A stretch of 36,676 nucleotides of DNA from Oscillospiraceae bacterium (GTDB lineage Bacteria; Bacillota; Clostridia; Oscillospirales; Ruminococcaceae): NCBI GenBank assembly GCA_009777275.1, contig WRME01000003.1, forward strand, positions 1 to 36,676, given 5' to 3'. Positions 9,258 to 17,516 of this stretch are shown here, piece by piece. Each line of letters begins with the position of its first letter. The first letter of the stretch is position 1. The translations under genes were made by a program, and so were the position numbers. Below the pieces are notes generated by a model that saw nothing but the letters and a program-made list of their open reading frames with translations, did no database searches and was not told where the DNA came from.

Positions 9258-10073
9258 TTAATTGATATTTATATCGCCGTTGACAGTACCAATGTTTGTA
9301 ATTTTTTGATGACCTATCTTGGCATTCCTGTTGTCAATGTAAGCGCCGTGAGTTTTGTTTTCGATAATATCTTCGTCGCCCGGAAAATTATCCGGTTCGA
9401 CAAGCACAATCATCCTCGACACGCCGCTCCCGTTCGGAGGGCTTTTACCCCATGCATCAATCGCCGCTTTTCCGACAGTATTATCGGTGCATTCCTTCAC
9501 GATGTAGTACAGAACCCCCGCAATCAAATTCGCAAGAGTAAATCGTGTCCGAATATCAGAAATGTCTTTCTTTGTAGCTCTCGATGCCGGGTTGGTGTCA
9601 ATGAAAAACTCTGTTGCAGACGATACAGTAGACAGCTTCAACAACTCGACAATCGACTTTGCAATGTCGACCGATTTCCCCTCGTCCAAGAACGCAACAA
9701 TCTGCGTCTGTACATAACGAAGTATCTTTGGGCGGACAGCGGCATCAAGGAAGCCGCCAATAAACCTATGCTCCACCCCTGCGCCTTTTTGGATAGGCAG
9801 TCTTTTCGTGTCCTTGCAATTGGCGAAATCATTTATGCGTTCAAACTTGTTTAGGTTGCCGCTATCGTAGTCGTTACCACTGTCGGTTTGTTTTTGCTTG
9901 TAATTCTCCGTAAACTCATCATCGGTCAGCGCAAAACGACCAGCCTCATCACCAAACGGAACATACTCTACATTCATAAAACGATGGTGTAGCTGCCAGA
10001 AGTTTATGTTGCTCTTTTTGAAAGACGATACGACCGTGAAGAACGTGCCGTAACACAAATTTATATCAGCCAT
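9258..10073 (-). CDS. Unknown protein, first gene of the operon, ending in ITNIGTVNGDININ
   Basis: ORF extends to 10091, but the GGAGGG RBS lies just upstream of ATG at 10073 (MADINLCYG). Gap to the next gene is 3 nt. Confidence 0.75.
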   Translation of the reverse strand: MADINLCYGTFFTVVSSFKKSNINFWQLHHRFMNVEYVPFGDEAGRFALTDDEFTENYKQKQTDSGNDYDSGNLNKFERINDFANCKDTKRLPIQKGAGVEHRFIGGFLDAAVRPKILRYVQTQIVAFLDEGKSVDIAKSIVELLKLSTVSSATEFFIDTNPASRATKKDISDIRTRFTLANLIAGVLYYIVKECTDNTVGKAAIDAWGKSPPNGSGVSRMIVLVEPDNFPGDEDIIENKTHGAYIDNRNAKIGHQKITNIGTVNGDININ

Positions 10074-10148
10074 GCTTTTCCCTCCGCTCAATATTTCAGA
10101 CTTCTCGCCGTTATGGCGGGAGGTCTTTATTTTTGCTTTTTTTCAAAT

Positions 10149-10181
10149 TCTTAGGCTTGTCTTAGCCCTATCTTAGCCCTG
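10149..10181. promoter_or_regulatory. Three 11-bp direct repeats TCTTAGSCYTR upstream of the operon
   Basis: TCTTAGGCTTG / TCTTAGCCCTA / TCTTAGCCCTG exactly adjacent in the operon's upstream intergenic region. Confidence 0.55.
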
Positions 10182-10382
10182 TCCAAATTGTAATCTCATC
10201 TCCAAATAAATTAAAATTTTAAGTAGGATAAGCGATTTCGGCGGCGGTATTTCGATTGCTTTTGCCCCACAGGGAGACTGTCCATTCGGGCAAATAACCC
10301 TAGCCCACTAAGTATATCACGTATAACGACGGAATGCAACAGTTTATCCGAAAATAATCAAATTTATTTGGAGGTAAAAACC

Positions 10383-10799
10383 ATGAAAATCAAGTACGAG
10401 TCTAGCACCGGCAAGCCAGTCGAAATTGAAGTTTCCGACTACTGGGGAAACATCATCATTGAATTCGACCGTGAGGAACGCAACCAAAACCACAAAGAGA
10501 TGTGCGGTGACCGCAGAGGTCAAACCGGCTCACGCCTCAGTTTGGACGCTATGGAGTACGAAGGCGGGTGGTTCGATGCCGGAGTTGACCTTCTCCGTGA
10601 TCTCATTCGCAAGGAAGAGCACGAGAATCTGCACCGCGCAGTCAGCGAACTGCTCCCGCAACAACAGAAACTCGTTTGGCGTGTACATGAGGACGAAAAG
10701 AAAATCGTGGACATCGCTGCAGAAGAAGGCGTAACGCCGCAAGCTATTCAAGCCAGACTCAAGAAGATTTATGCACAACTTCGCAAGAGGCTCGGCTAA
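10383..10799 (+). CDS. Sigma-70 region-4-like protein typical of integrative elements
   Basis: RBS GGAGG upstream of ATG 10383; C-term LLPQQQKLVWRVHEDEKKIVDIAAEEGVTPQAIQARLKKIYAQLRKRL (HTH). Confidence 0.75.
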   Translation: MKIKYESSTGKPVEIEVSDYWGNIIIEFDREERNQNHKEMCGDRRGQTGSRLSLDAMEYEGGWFDAGVDLLRDLIRKEEHENLHRAVSELLPQQQKLVWRVHEDEKKIVDIAAEEGVTPQAIQARLKKIYAQLRKRLG

Positions 10800-10862
10800 C
10801 GCAAAAACGGAGGCTCGCCATCCTGTAATCAAGGCGGCACTGTCATTGCCCTCCAAGGCAGC

Positions 10863-11228
10863 TTGCTGAATCGTAAGGACGAAAATGGTCCCGGCGGCAT
10901 CGGGTTTCGCGAGGACAAGGCAATCTACGAAAACGCCCGTGTCGAGCAAGACCAAGCCGACTGGAATGCCCACAACAATGGGTATCTCGAACGCCAACGC
11001 ACCGCGCAGTTGCGGCTTGACGAGATACAGACGGAAATCCAACGTCGGAACAATACGGGAAATCTTCTGGGGCGATATATTCGCAACATGAAAAACAGCC
11101 CGAAAGTCCTGACCGAGTTTGACGAAAAGCTCTGGTCGATGAGCATTGACAGCGTTACGGTTCAGAACGATGGGCGGTTGGTGTTCCGTTTCCGCGACAG
11201 CAGCGAAGCAGAGTCGACGCTTGATTAA
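10863..11228 (+). pseudogene. C-terminal remnant of a large serine recombinase
   Basis: LTEFDEKLWSMSIDSVTVQNDGRLVFRFRDSSE is characteristic of the C-terminus of TndX-like serine recombinases. The catalytic N-terminal domain is absent. Confidence 0.65.
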
Positions 11229-11248
11229 GCGTTGGATACGATTTGAAA

Positions 11249-11277
11249 AGGCAGCTCGCTTGACGTGCTGCTTTTTT
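11249..11277 (+). terminator. Hairpin plus T tract after the recombinase remnant
   Basis: GGCAGCTCGCTTGACGTGCTGCTTTTTT. Confidence 0.7.
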
Positions 11278-11381
11278 GCGTGATTTGTGAAATTGAAATG
11301 CACAGCTACAAAAATATTTTGCACAGCTCGGAATCCAAAAACCCAGCCATATCAAGGAAAATTCAAATGCTTTACGCCTTT

Positions 11382-11527
11382 GCCGTGCGGTAATTGCCAT
11401 CTGTGCAGCACAATTTCAATTACCGCACGGCTTCAGCCCAAGCCGTGAGTACATTTGACGGCGATTTCCCCAAAAGCCACAAAAATCAATTGTCGCACGG
11501 CTTTCATGGAATCAATTACCGCACGGC
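11382..11527. repeat. Cluster of four CAATTACCGCACGGC repeats (one inverted)
   Basis: gccgtgcggtaattg 11382-11396; caattaccgcacggc 11417-11431; caattgtcgcacggct 11487-11502; caattaccgcacggc 11513-11527. Confidence 0.8.
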
Positions 11528-11586
11528 ATGAAAAGCGAAAATGCCCGTGTCACAAGGCTTTATGGGGAGTAGGTGTGCAAAATAAT

Positions 11587-11618
11587 AAACCATCTACGGC
11601 GTTATCCATAGATGGTTT
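11587..11618 (-). terminator. Hairpin terminator downstream of the tRNA genes
   Basis: Perfect 10-bp stem AAACCATCTA/TAGATGGTTT, T-rich on the minus-strand 3' side. Confidence 0.5.
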
Positions 11619-11624
11619 ACTTTT

Positions 11625-11700
11625 TGGCTGGGCTGGAAGGATTTGAACCTTCGGGATGACGGAGTCAAAGTCCGTTGCCTTACCGCTTGGCGACAGCCCA
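11625..11700 (-). tRNA. tRNA-Gln (TTG)
   Basis: Minus strand TGGGCTGTCGCCAAGCGGTAAGGCAACGGACTTTGACTCCGTCATCCCGAAGGTTCAAATCCTTCCAGCCCAGCCA; anticodon loop CTTTGAC, encoded CCA. Confidence 0.95.
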
Positions 11701-11706
11701 AAATGC

Positions 11707-11784
<78 letters not shown>

Positions 11785-11900
11785 GTGTTATAGGTTTAAA
11801 ATAACCAACACAGGGTATTTTATCACAATATATTTTTTTTGTCAATCATAAAAATGAAAATATCACGGAAATTTTTCTCTTCCTTTTCCAACGAAAGTAA

Positions 11901-11929
11901 TTGACTTTCGCAATATTATTAGCTATAAT
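11901..11929 (+). promoter_or_regulatory. sigmaA promoter TTGACT-N17-TATAAT upstream of tmk
   Basis: ttgact 11901-11906, tataat 11924-11929. Confidence 0.8.
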
Positions 11930-11965
11930 ATAAAAACAGGGATAGTCCACACAAGAGGTAACACT

Positions 11966-12589
11966 ATGAATAACGCAGGGAAGTTTGTTGTTTTTGAGGG
12001 GATTGACGGCAGCGGGAAGACCACGCAGCTGAATATGCTTGCTCAAAGGCTGGAGGGCAGAAAACTGCATATAACAAAGGAGCCGACAGACGGCGAGATA
12101 GGGCTGTTGCTGCGGCAATTTTTGACAGGGCAGAAATATGCAGACGAAAAGGCGCTTGCGGCGTTGTTTTTGGCCGACAGACTGGATCATCTGCTCTCTC
12201 CGGAATACGGCATAAAGAGCAAAATAAAAAGCGGCACAACCGTTATATGTGACCGCTATTATCTCTCGTCATATGCCTACCACGGCTCAGCAATGCCCAT
12301 AGAATGGGTCATTTCCGCCAATTCGATCTGCACAGGCATACTTAGGCCGGACTGCATCGTCTTTATAGATGTCAGCCCCGAAACAGCCGTGAAAAGAATC
12401 ACCCGCCGTGATGCGGGTGTAGAGTTGTTTGAGTCGCAGGAAAGACTGTCAAGGGTTCGTGATAAATATTTTGAGGCAATAGAGCTTGTCAAAAATGACG
12501 AAAATATCATCATTGTCGATGGCGGCAGGGATGAAATATCGCTGTCGGAGGCGATATGGCAAGCGCTACAGCAGGCCGATGTCTTTTAG
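11966..12589 (+). CDS. tmk: Thymidylate (dTMP) kinase
   Basis: VFEGIDGSGKTTQLNMLAQRL..DRYYLSSYAYHG. Confidence 0.93.
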   Translation: MNNAGKFVVFEGIDGSGKTTQLNMLAQRLEGRKLHITKEPTDGEIGLLLRQFLTGQKYADEKALAALFLADRLDHLLSPEYGIKSKIKSGTTVICDRYYLSSYAYHGSAMPIEWVISANSICTGILRPDCIVFIDVSPETAVKRITRRDAGVELFESQERLSRVRDKYFEAIELVKNDENIIIVDGGRDEISLSEAIWQALQQADVF

Positions 12590-13801
12590 GCGGGCGGTCA
12601 TTGCGGTGCCCGATTTTGCGGGAGTGAGTTCTGTTTTTATATAATTCCGGGCGGCGGATTTTATATCGTTATAATAATCCCTGTCCTCAAATAGTCTTCG
12701 CATATATTCAGCGCAGTGGGAGGTATCAGGCTCCGCCCAAAGCTGCCCTTTTTGATAGAGATTGCAGGTTTTTGTAATGCCGGTCAGTTTGTAATCGACA
12801 GGGCAGGAGTTCTCGTTTGTCATAAAATCTGTATTGGCCGACCAGTTGGTTGCGATAGCGGGGGTGCCGAGATACATGGCCTCAGCCATAACAAGACCGA
12901 ATCCCTCGCTCCTGTGCATAGAAACAAACACATCGCAGACCTCTATGAGGGAATATATCCCCGTTTTGCTGAGATGCTCCTCTATAATAAACAGGTTGGA
13001 GTATCCCTTTAGGGCGTTTTTTATCTGCTGTATTTCCTTTTTTCTTTCCTTTTGGTTAGGACAGTTTATCTTTACCACTATTCCGACATCCCTGCACTCA
13101 GGCGGGAAACTTTTTTTAAAGGCGTCTATCGTTCCCATAGGATTTTTTCGCATAGATGTGCTGCTGACATCATACATACAAAGATAGAGGAAGGTGTCTG
13201 CCGGCAGATTGAAATAATCCCGTCCGTACCGTTTTTCGGTGATTATCTCGATACCATAGGGCATTAGCCGCACGGGTACGGGTGATGAGCGGGCAAAGGC
13301 GTTCTGCGTAAACCTTGAGGGAGTCCAGATTTCGTGAACGCAGGAAAGGAACGGAACCCAGTCTGTTGGTATTTCGGGCAGTTCCCACAACCAAAACCCT
13401 ATGTTATAGCGATCCTTGAATCGATCACCCAGCTTTAGACAGGCATCGTAAAATCTATCGGGATTTATGTGTATTATGTTGGTGTTGTATGCGGGAGGTT
13501 GATCCTGCAACACTCCTTTGCCGTAGTCTACAGTGCCGTAATCTATCCCGGCGGTCTTTAGCGCCCCTGATACAAGGCGTACCCCTTGACCCAAACCGAA
13601 TCCCATGCTAAAATACCCATAGAGATTCACGCCGCTGTCAAACACACCCGCCTTATATGGCGCGGCCTTTATAGAAGCCGCCGATTTGGACGATATTTTC
13701 GATTTAGCCTTACGCAGCAGGCTCTTGGGCAACACTAAAAACAGCATCGGCTTGAGCCTGTCCGTCACCCGATATATTAATTTGTTAATATATTTTATCA
13801 T
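12566..13801 (-). CDS. Glycosyltransferase family 1 (group 1)
   Basis: GFWLWELPEIPTDW..EIWTPSRFTQNAF..VFVSMHRSEGFGLVMAEAMYLGTPAIATNWSANTDFM. Confidence 0.85.
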   Translation of the reverse strand: MIKYINKLIYRVTDRLKPMLFLVLPKSLLRKAKSKISSKSAASIKAAPYKAGVFDSGVNLYGYFSMGFGLGQGVRLVSGALKTAGIDYGTVDYGKGVLQDQPPAYNTNIIHINPDRFYDACLKLGDRFKDRYNIGFWLWELPEIPTDWVPFLSCVHEIWTPSRFTQNAFARSSPVPVRLMPYGIEIITEKRYGRDYFNLPADTFLYLCMYDVSSTSMRKNPMGTIDAFKKSFPPECRDVGIVVKINCPNQKERKKEIQQIKNALKGYSNLFIIEEHLSKTGIYSLIEVCDVFVSMHRSEGFGLVMAEAMYLGTPAIATNWSANTDFMTNENSCPVDYKLTGITKTCNLYQKGQLWAEPDTSHCAEYMRRLFEDRDYYNDIKSAARNYIKTELTPAKSGTAMTARLKDIGLL

Positions 13802-13871
13802 AAAAACCTCGGCTACAATGCAGAATTAAGAATGCAGAATGCAGAATTAATGTTGATGGAGGTCAGCGAAT

Positions 13872-14675
13872 TTGGATGATTTACAAAAATTGCGGATTAT
13901 ATTAAACGATGCGGGCATTGCCGACTTTGGTATTGCTCCCATGCCTTTGCGTCTGTTGGCGGGCAGCAAGAAGGAGCCGCCGACAGGATCTAAGACTGTG
14001 ATAGTCTGCCTGTTCCCATACCTTGTTCCGATGACAGACCGCAATGTGGCGAGGTTTGCCGTTGTAGCCGATTATCACAGGGTTATCGGCGATATATTTG
14101 AGACGGTCATTCCCGCTATCAAGCAGACCTTTGGGTGTGAAGTCACACACTATGCCGACAACTCCCCCTTCGATGAGGTTGAGCTTGCTGTAGAGGCGGG
14201 TCTTGGGTACAGAAGCATGAACAGTATGCTGATGACCGAGAGATACGGCAACTATGTCTTTATAGGCGAACTTGTGACAGATTACGGATTTACGCCAAGC
14301 AAAAAGCGTGTCGGCGGTATGTCGGTCTGTGCGGGTTGTAGGCGATGTATCGCAGCCTGTCCGAAAAGGGCGCTGAGCAAAGACGGTGTAGACAAACCAA
14401 ACTGTCTTTCGTATATTTCACAGAGGAAATCCGAGCCTTCGGAATCTGATGCGGCACTGCTAAAGCAGAGCGGACTTATCTGGGGGTGCGATATTTGCAC
14501 CGATGTCTGTCCGCAGAACCGATTTGCCGAGCCGTCGTCCATACCCGGATTTACCAAAGACGCCATACCCGTGATAGAATACGATGACATAGATCTATTA
14601 CTTCCGGGACGTGTGTTCTCTTGGCGAGGCAGTGACGTGGTAAAACGCAATTGGAAAATCGTCAACGAAGGTTAA
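13872..14675 (+). CDS. QueG-like double [4Fe-4S] cluster protein, TTG start
   Basis: CAGCRRCIAACPKRAL and CDICTDVCPQNRF ferredoxin motifs; SYISQRKSEP. Confidence 0.8.
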   Translation: MDDLQKLRIILNDAGIADFGIAPMPLRLLAGSKKEPPTGSKTVIVCLFPYLVPMTDRNVARFAVVADYHRVIGDIFETVIPAIKQTFGCEVTHYADNSPFDEVELAVEAGLGYRSMNSMLMTERYGNYVFIGELVTDYGFTPSKKRVGGMSVCAGCRRCIAACPKRALSKDGVDKPNCLSYISQRKSEPSESDAALLKQSGLIWGCDICTDVCPQNRFAEPSSIPGFTKDAIPVIEYDDIDLLLPGRVFSWRGSDVVKRNWKIVNEG

Positions 14676-14815
14676 TAAAACCACGAAAAGCACGAAAAGA
14701 CACGATGTGGGTGTCCTTGCCTCTCCTTTTGGGAGAGGTGTCATGCGTTAGCATGACGGAGAGGGCGTGTAGGGATGACCGCCCTCGGTCATCCGTGGTT
14801 ATAAATAAATTTTTA

Positions 14816-15520
14816 TTACCTACACAAATACACATACTCGTTGTCATCGCTTAGTTCTATGCGGCTGGATTTGAGTAGTTCCAGCATGGCGAGAAAGACG
14901 GCGACCAATTCATTTCTGCGGGCGGGTGCGAAAAACTCTCCATACGGAATCTTCTCTCCGTTATAGAGTTTTCTTAGAATAGCTATGATTTTAGAGGTTA
15001 CCGATACCTCTTTTTGTGCTACGATCGGCGTAAATGCCGATACAGGCGGCGGGAGTTTCCGCATAGACTTACCCGAAACATCCCTCAGAGCATCGGTTAG
15101 CTCTATCAGATCATGCCGTCGGTTGTATTCTCGGCTAATATCGAGTTCGAGAGGTTCTCTCACGAACAATCGGGCGGCAAGATAGAGCATGGACAGCTTT
15201 GCGGCGGCATCCTTTAACAGGCTGAGTTCTATAAGTCTTCCGGTAAGTTCCTGCTTGAGGTCTTCGGCTTCTTGGCTTTTGGGCATGAGCGACATTGTTT
15301 TAATATATATAAGACGGGCCGCCATCTCAAGAAACTCTCCCGCTATCTCCATACCGTCCGCCTGCAGTTCCGACTGTAATTGGTTCATATGCTCTAAATA
15401 CTGCTCGAGCAGAGATGATATTTCTATTTCAAATATACTTAGCTTGTTTTTGGTAACAAGGTGCAGGAGAAGATCCAGCGGTCCCTCAAACTCACCTGTT
15501 TTGTACTTAGGTCTTTCCAT
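14816..15520 (-). CDS. scpA: Segregation and condensation protein A
   Basis: YKTGEFEGPLDLLLHLVTKNKLSIFEIEISSLLEQYLEHM. Confidence 0.92.
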   Translation of the reverse strand: MERPKYKTGEFEGPLDLLLHLVTKNKLSIFEIEISSLLEQYLEHMNQLQSELQADGMEIAGEFLEMAARLIYIKTMSLMPKSQEAEDLKQELTGRLIELSLLKDAAAKLSMLYLAARLFVREPLELDISREYNRRHDLIELTDALRDVSGKSMRKLPPPVSAFTPIVAQKEVSVTSKIIAILRKLYNGEKIPYGEFFAPARRNELVAVFLAMLELLKSSRIELSDDNEYVYLCR

Positions 15521-16192
15521 CTATAAAGCCCTTGCTATAAGATCAACGAAAATAGTCATATAATGCAGGATCGTCCAAACAAAATCTGACAGCACTTCTA
15601 TAACACCTCTGAGAACACCGGAGAAGAGCAGGAAAATCAGTATTATAAATATATACCGCTCATATTCCATGATTTTGAAGTATGTCCTGCTCGGCAGAAA
15701 CAAGGTGATTATTCTCGAGCCGTCCAGCGGAGGTATAGGCAGAAGATTAAAGACAGCCAGGGTGATATTCATTAGTATAAAAAGATTTAAAAAACTTATA
15801 ACAGAAACCAGCAATTCCGGGTTTATACCCGAATACCAAAGTAATTTAGATATTATCATAAAAACAAAGGCTAAGAACAGGTTGGAGAGCGGCCCCGCTG
15901 CGGCAACCATCATCATTCCGTTTTTGCGGTTCTTAAAGTTGACGGGATTTACAGGAACGGGTTTTGCCCACCCTATTCCCGCTAACATTATCATAATAGA
16001 CCCCATGAGGTCCAGATGCTTGACGGGATTGAGGGTCAGACGTCCCTGATAACGCGCCGTAGGATCTCCGAGTTTGTTTGCGGCATAGGCATGAGCAAAC
16101 TCGTGAAAAGGCAGACAGGTAAAGAGTATTATGGCTCTCACTATAAGAGACATTGGATCGAGATTAAGAAACTGCATGGTTCTTTGATTCAT
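15521..16192 (-). CDS. Site-2 protease family (M50) membrane metalloprotease
   Basis: PFHEFAHAYAANKLGDPTARYQGRLTLNPVKHLDLMGS; NLLPIPPLDGSRI. Confidence 0.9.
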   Translation of the reverse strand: MNQRTMQFLNLDPMSLIVRAIILFTCLPFHEFAHAYAANKLGDPTARYQGRLTLNPVKHLDLMGSIMIMLAGIGWAKPVPVNPVNFKNRKNGMMMVAAAGPLSNLFLAFVFMIISKLLWYSGINPELLVSVISFLNLFILMNITLAVFNLLPIPPLDGSRIITLFLPSRTYFKIMEYERYIFIILIFLLFSGVLRGVIEVLSDFVWTILHYMTIFVDLIARAL

Positions 16193-16307
16193 CCTTTCGT
16201 TGCGGATTAATTATACAACATACCCATTATAGCAACAATCGAATAAAAAAACAAGAGGAATATTTAAAAGTTATTTATATTGGCAAAATATAGCAGATAA
16301 ATTTTAT

Positions 16308-16336
16308 TTGACAAACTCTTCTCATCGTGTTATACT
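16308..16336 (+). promoter_or_regulatory. sigmaA promoter TTGACA-N17-TATACT of rpsF-ssb-rpsR
   Basis: ttgaca 16308-16313, tatact 16331-16336. Confidence 0.85.
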
Positions 16337-16396
16337 GTAAAAATTCCTTGCTCTTTGTATGCAAAGGGCTACAATCCATAAGGAGGTGTAGAGAGT

Positions 16397-16693
16397 ATGG
16401 CAAAATTAGCCGACAGGTACGAATCTATTGTCGTAATAAGCGCAAAACTTTCGGAAGAAGAGATCAAGGCTTTGATTGAAAAATTCCAAAAGCTTATCGA
16501 GACCAATGCGACATTAGTAAAGGTCGATGAGTGGGGCAAGCGCAGGCTTGCTTATGCGATCAACTATGAGACCGAAGGGTTCTATACGCTGTTTGAATTT
16601 GACAGCAAACCCGACTTTCCTCAAGAGCTTGAGCGTGTTTACCGAATCAACGACGGTGTTCTGCGTTATCTCACAGTTAAAAGAAACGATTAG
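16397..16693 (+). CDS. rpsF: 30S ribosomal protein S6
   Basis: YESIVVISAKLSEEEIKALIEKF..EWGKRRLAYAINYETEGFYTLFEFDS; canonical operon. Confidence 0.95.
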   Translation: MAKLADRYESIVVISAKLSEEEIKALIEKFQKLIETNATLVKVDEWGKRRLAYAINYETEGFYTLFEFDSKPDFPQELERVYRINDGVLRYLTVKRND

Positions 16694-16744
16694 ATTTTTA
16701 AAAAATGTCCAAACGGACGCAAGAGAAAAAAGGAAAGTTTTATT

Positions 16745-17197
16745 ATGCTGAACAGAGTTATTTTAATGGGAAGAATTACGGCCGCACCCGAACTAAAGCA
16801 GACCCAGAGCGGGTTAGCGGTAACATCGTTTTCTATAGCGGTGGATCGTAATTACAAATCTGCGGGACAGGAGCGGGCCGCTACCGATTTTATCAACATA
16901 GTCGCCTGGCGCCAGACCGCAGAGTTTATCTGTAAATACTTTACCAAAGGCAGTCTTATCGCAATAGAAGGATCTATAGAGACCCGTCACTATGAGGATA
17001 AAAACGGCAACAAGCGGACGGCGGTTGAGGTCATAGCCGAAAGAGCCCATTTTACGGGCGAGAAAAAAGGCGATGGCGGCGGCGGAAGCGGTATTGAGAA
17101 CAGATTTAACGAGCCTGCTCCCATAGGAGCAAACATATCGGTTGGCGATGATGTGGATTTCGAGGTTGTAGACGGCGAAGACGAACTGCCGTTCTAA
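16745..17197 (+). CDS. ssb: Single-stranded DNA-binding protein
   Basis: MLNRVILMGRITAAPELKQTQSGLAVTSFSIAVDR; acidic C-term DELPF. Confidence 0.95.
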   Translation: MLNRVILMGRITAAPELKQTQSGLAVTSFSIAVDRNYKSAGQERAATDFINIVAWRQTAEFICKYFTKGSLIAIEGSIETRHYEDKNGNKRTAVEVIAERAHFTGEKKGDGGGGSGIENRFNEPAPIGANISVGDDVDFEVVDGEDELPF

Positions 17198-17234
17198 GTA
17201 GTATAGCGTAAATATTATACGAGGAGGAAAGACC

Positions 17235-17516
17235 ATGGAAAGAGAAAGAACCGAAAGGCAGGACAGACCCGAGAGGTCTGAGAGACCTGCATACGGTAAT
17301 AAAAAAGCACGCAAAAAGGTATGCGTTTTTTGTGCGGATAAAACCGATTATATAGATTATAAGGAATTATCCAAACTCCGCCGCTTTTTATCAGAGCGCG
17401 GCAAGATCGTACCCCGCAGAGTTACGGGAACCTGCGCTAAGCACCAACGAGCAATGACCGTTGCTATAAAACGCGCCCGTCATCTTGCTCTCATGCCCTA
17501 TGCAAACGAGAACTAA
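17235..17516 (+). CDS. rpsR: 30S ribosomal protein S18
   Basis: [62 protein letters not shown]. Confidence 0.96.
   Translation: MERERTERQDRPERSERPAYGNKKARKKVCVFCADKTDYIDYKELSKLRRFLSERGKIVPRRVTGTCAKHQRAMTVAIKRARHLALMPYANEN

Noticed and set aside
10530-11324. 264-aa minus-strand ORF over the sigma-like gene and recombinase remnant
   Set aside because: Antisense to two plus-strand frames with recognisable domain motifs; its own translation shows no family features.
11382-11527. CRISPR array interpretation of the CAATTACCGCACGGC repeats
   Set aside because: Repeats are only 15 bp, one is inverted, spacing is irregular (20, 55, 10 bp) and there are no cas genes.
16814-17314. 166-aa minus-strand ORF across ssb/rpsR
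   Set aside because: Antisense to highly conserved ssb and rpsR; spurious.
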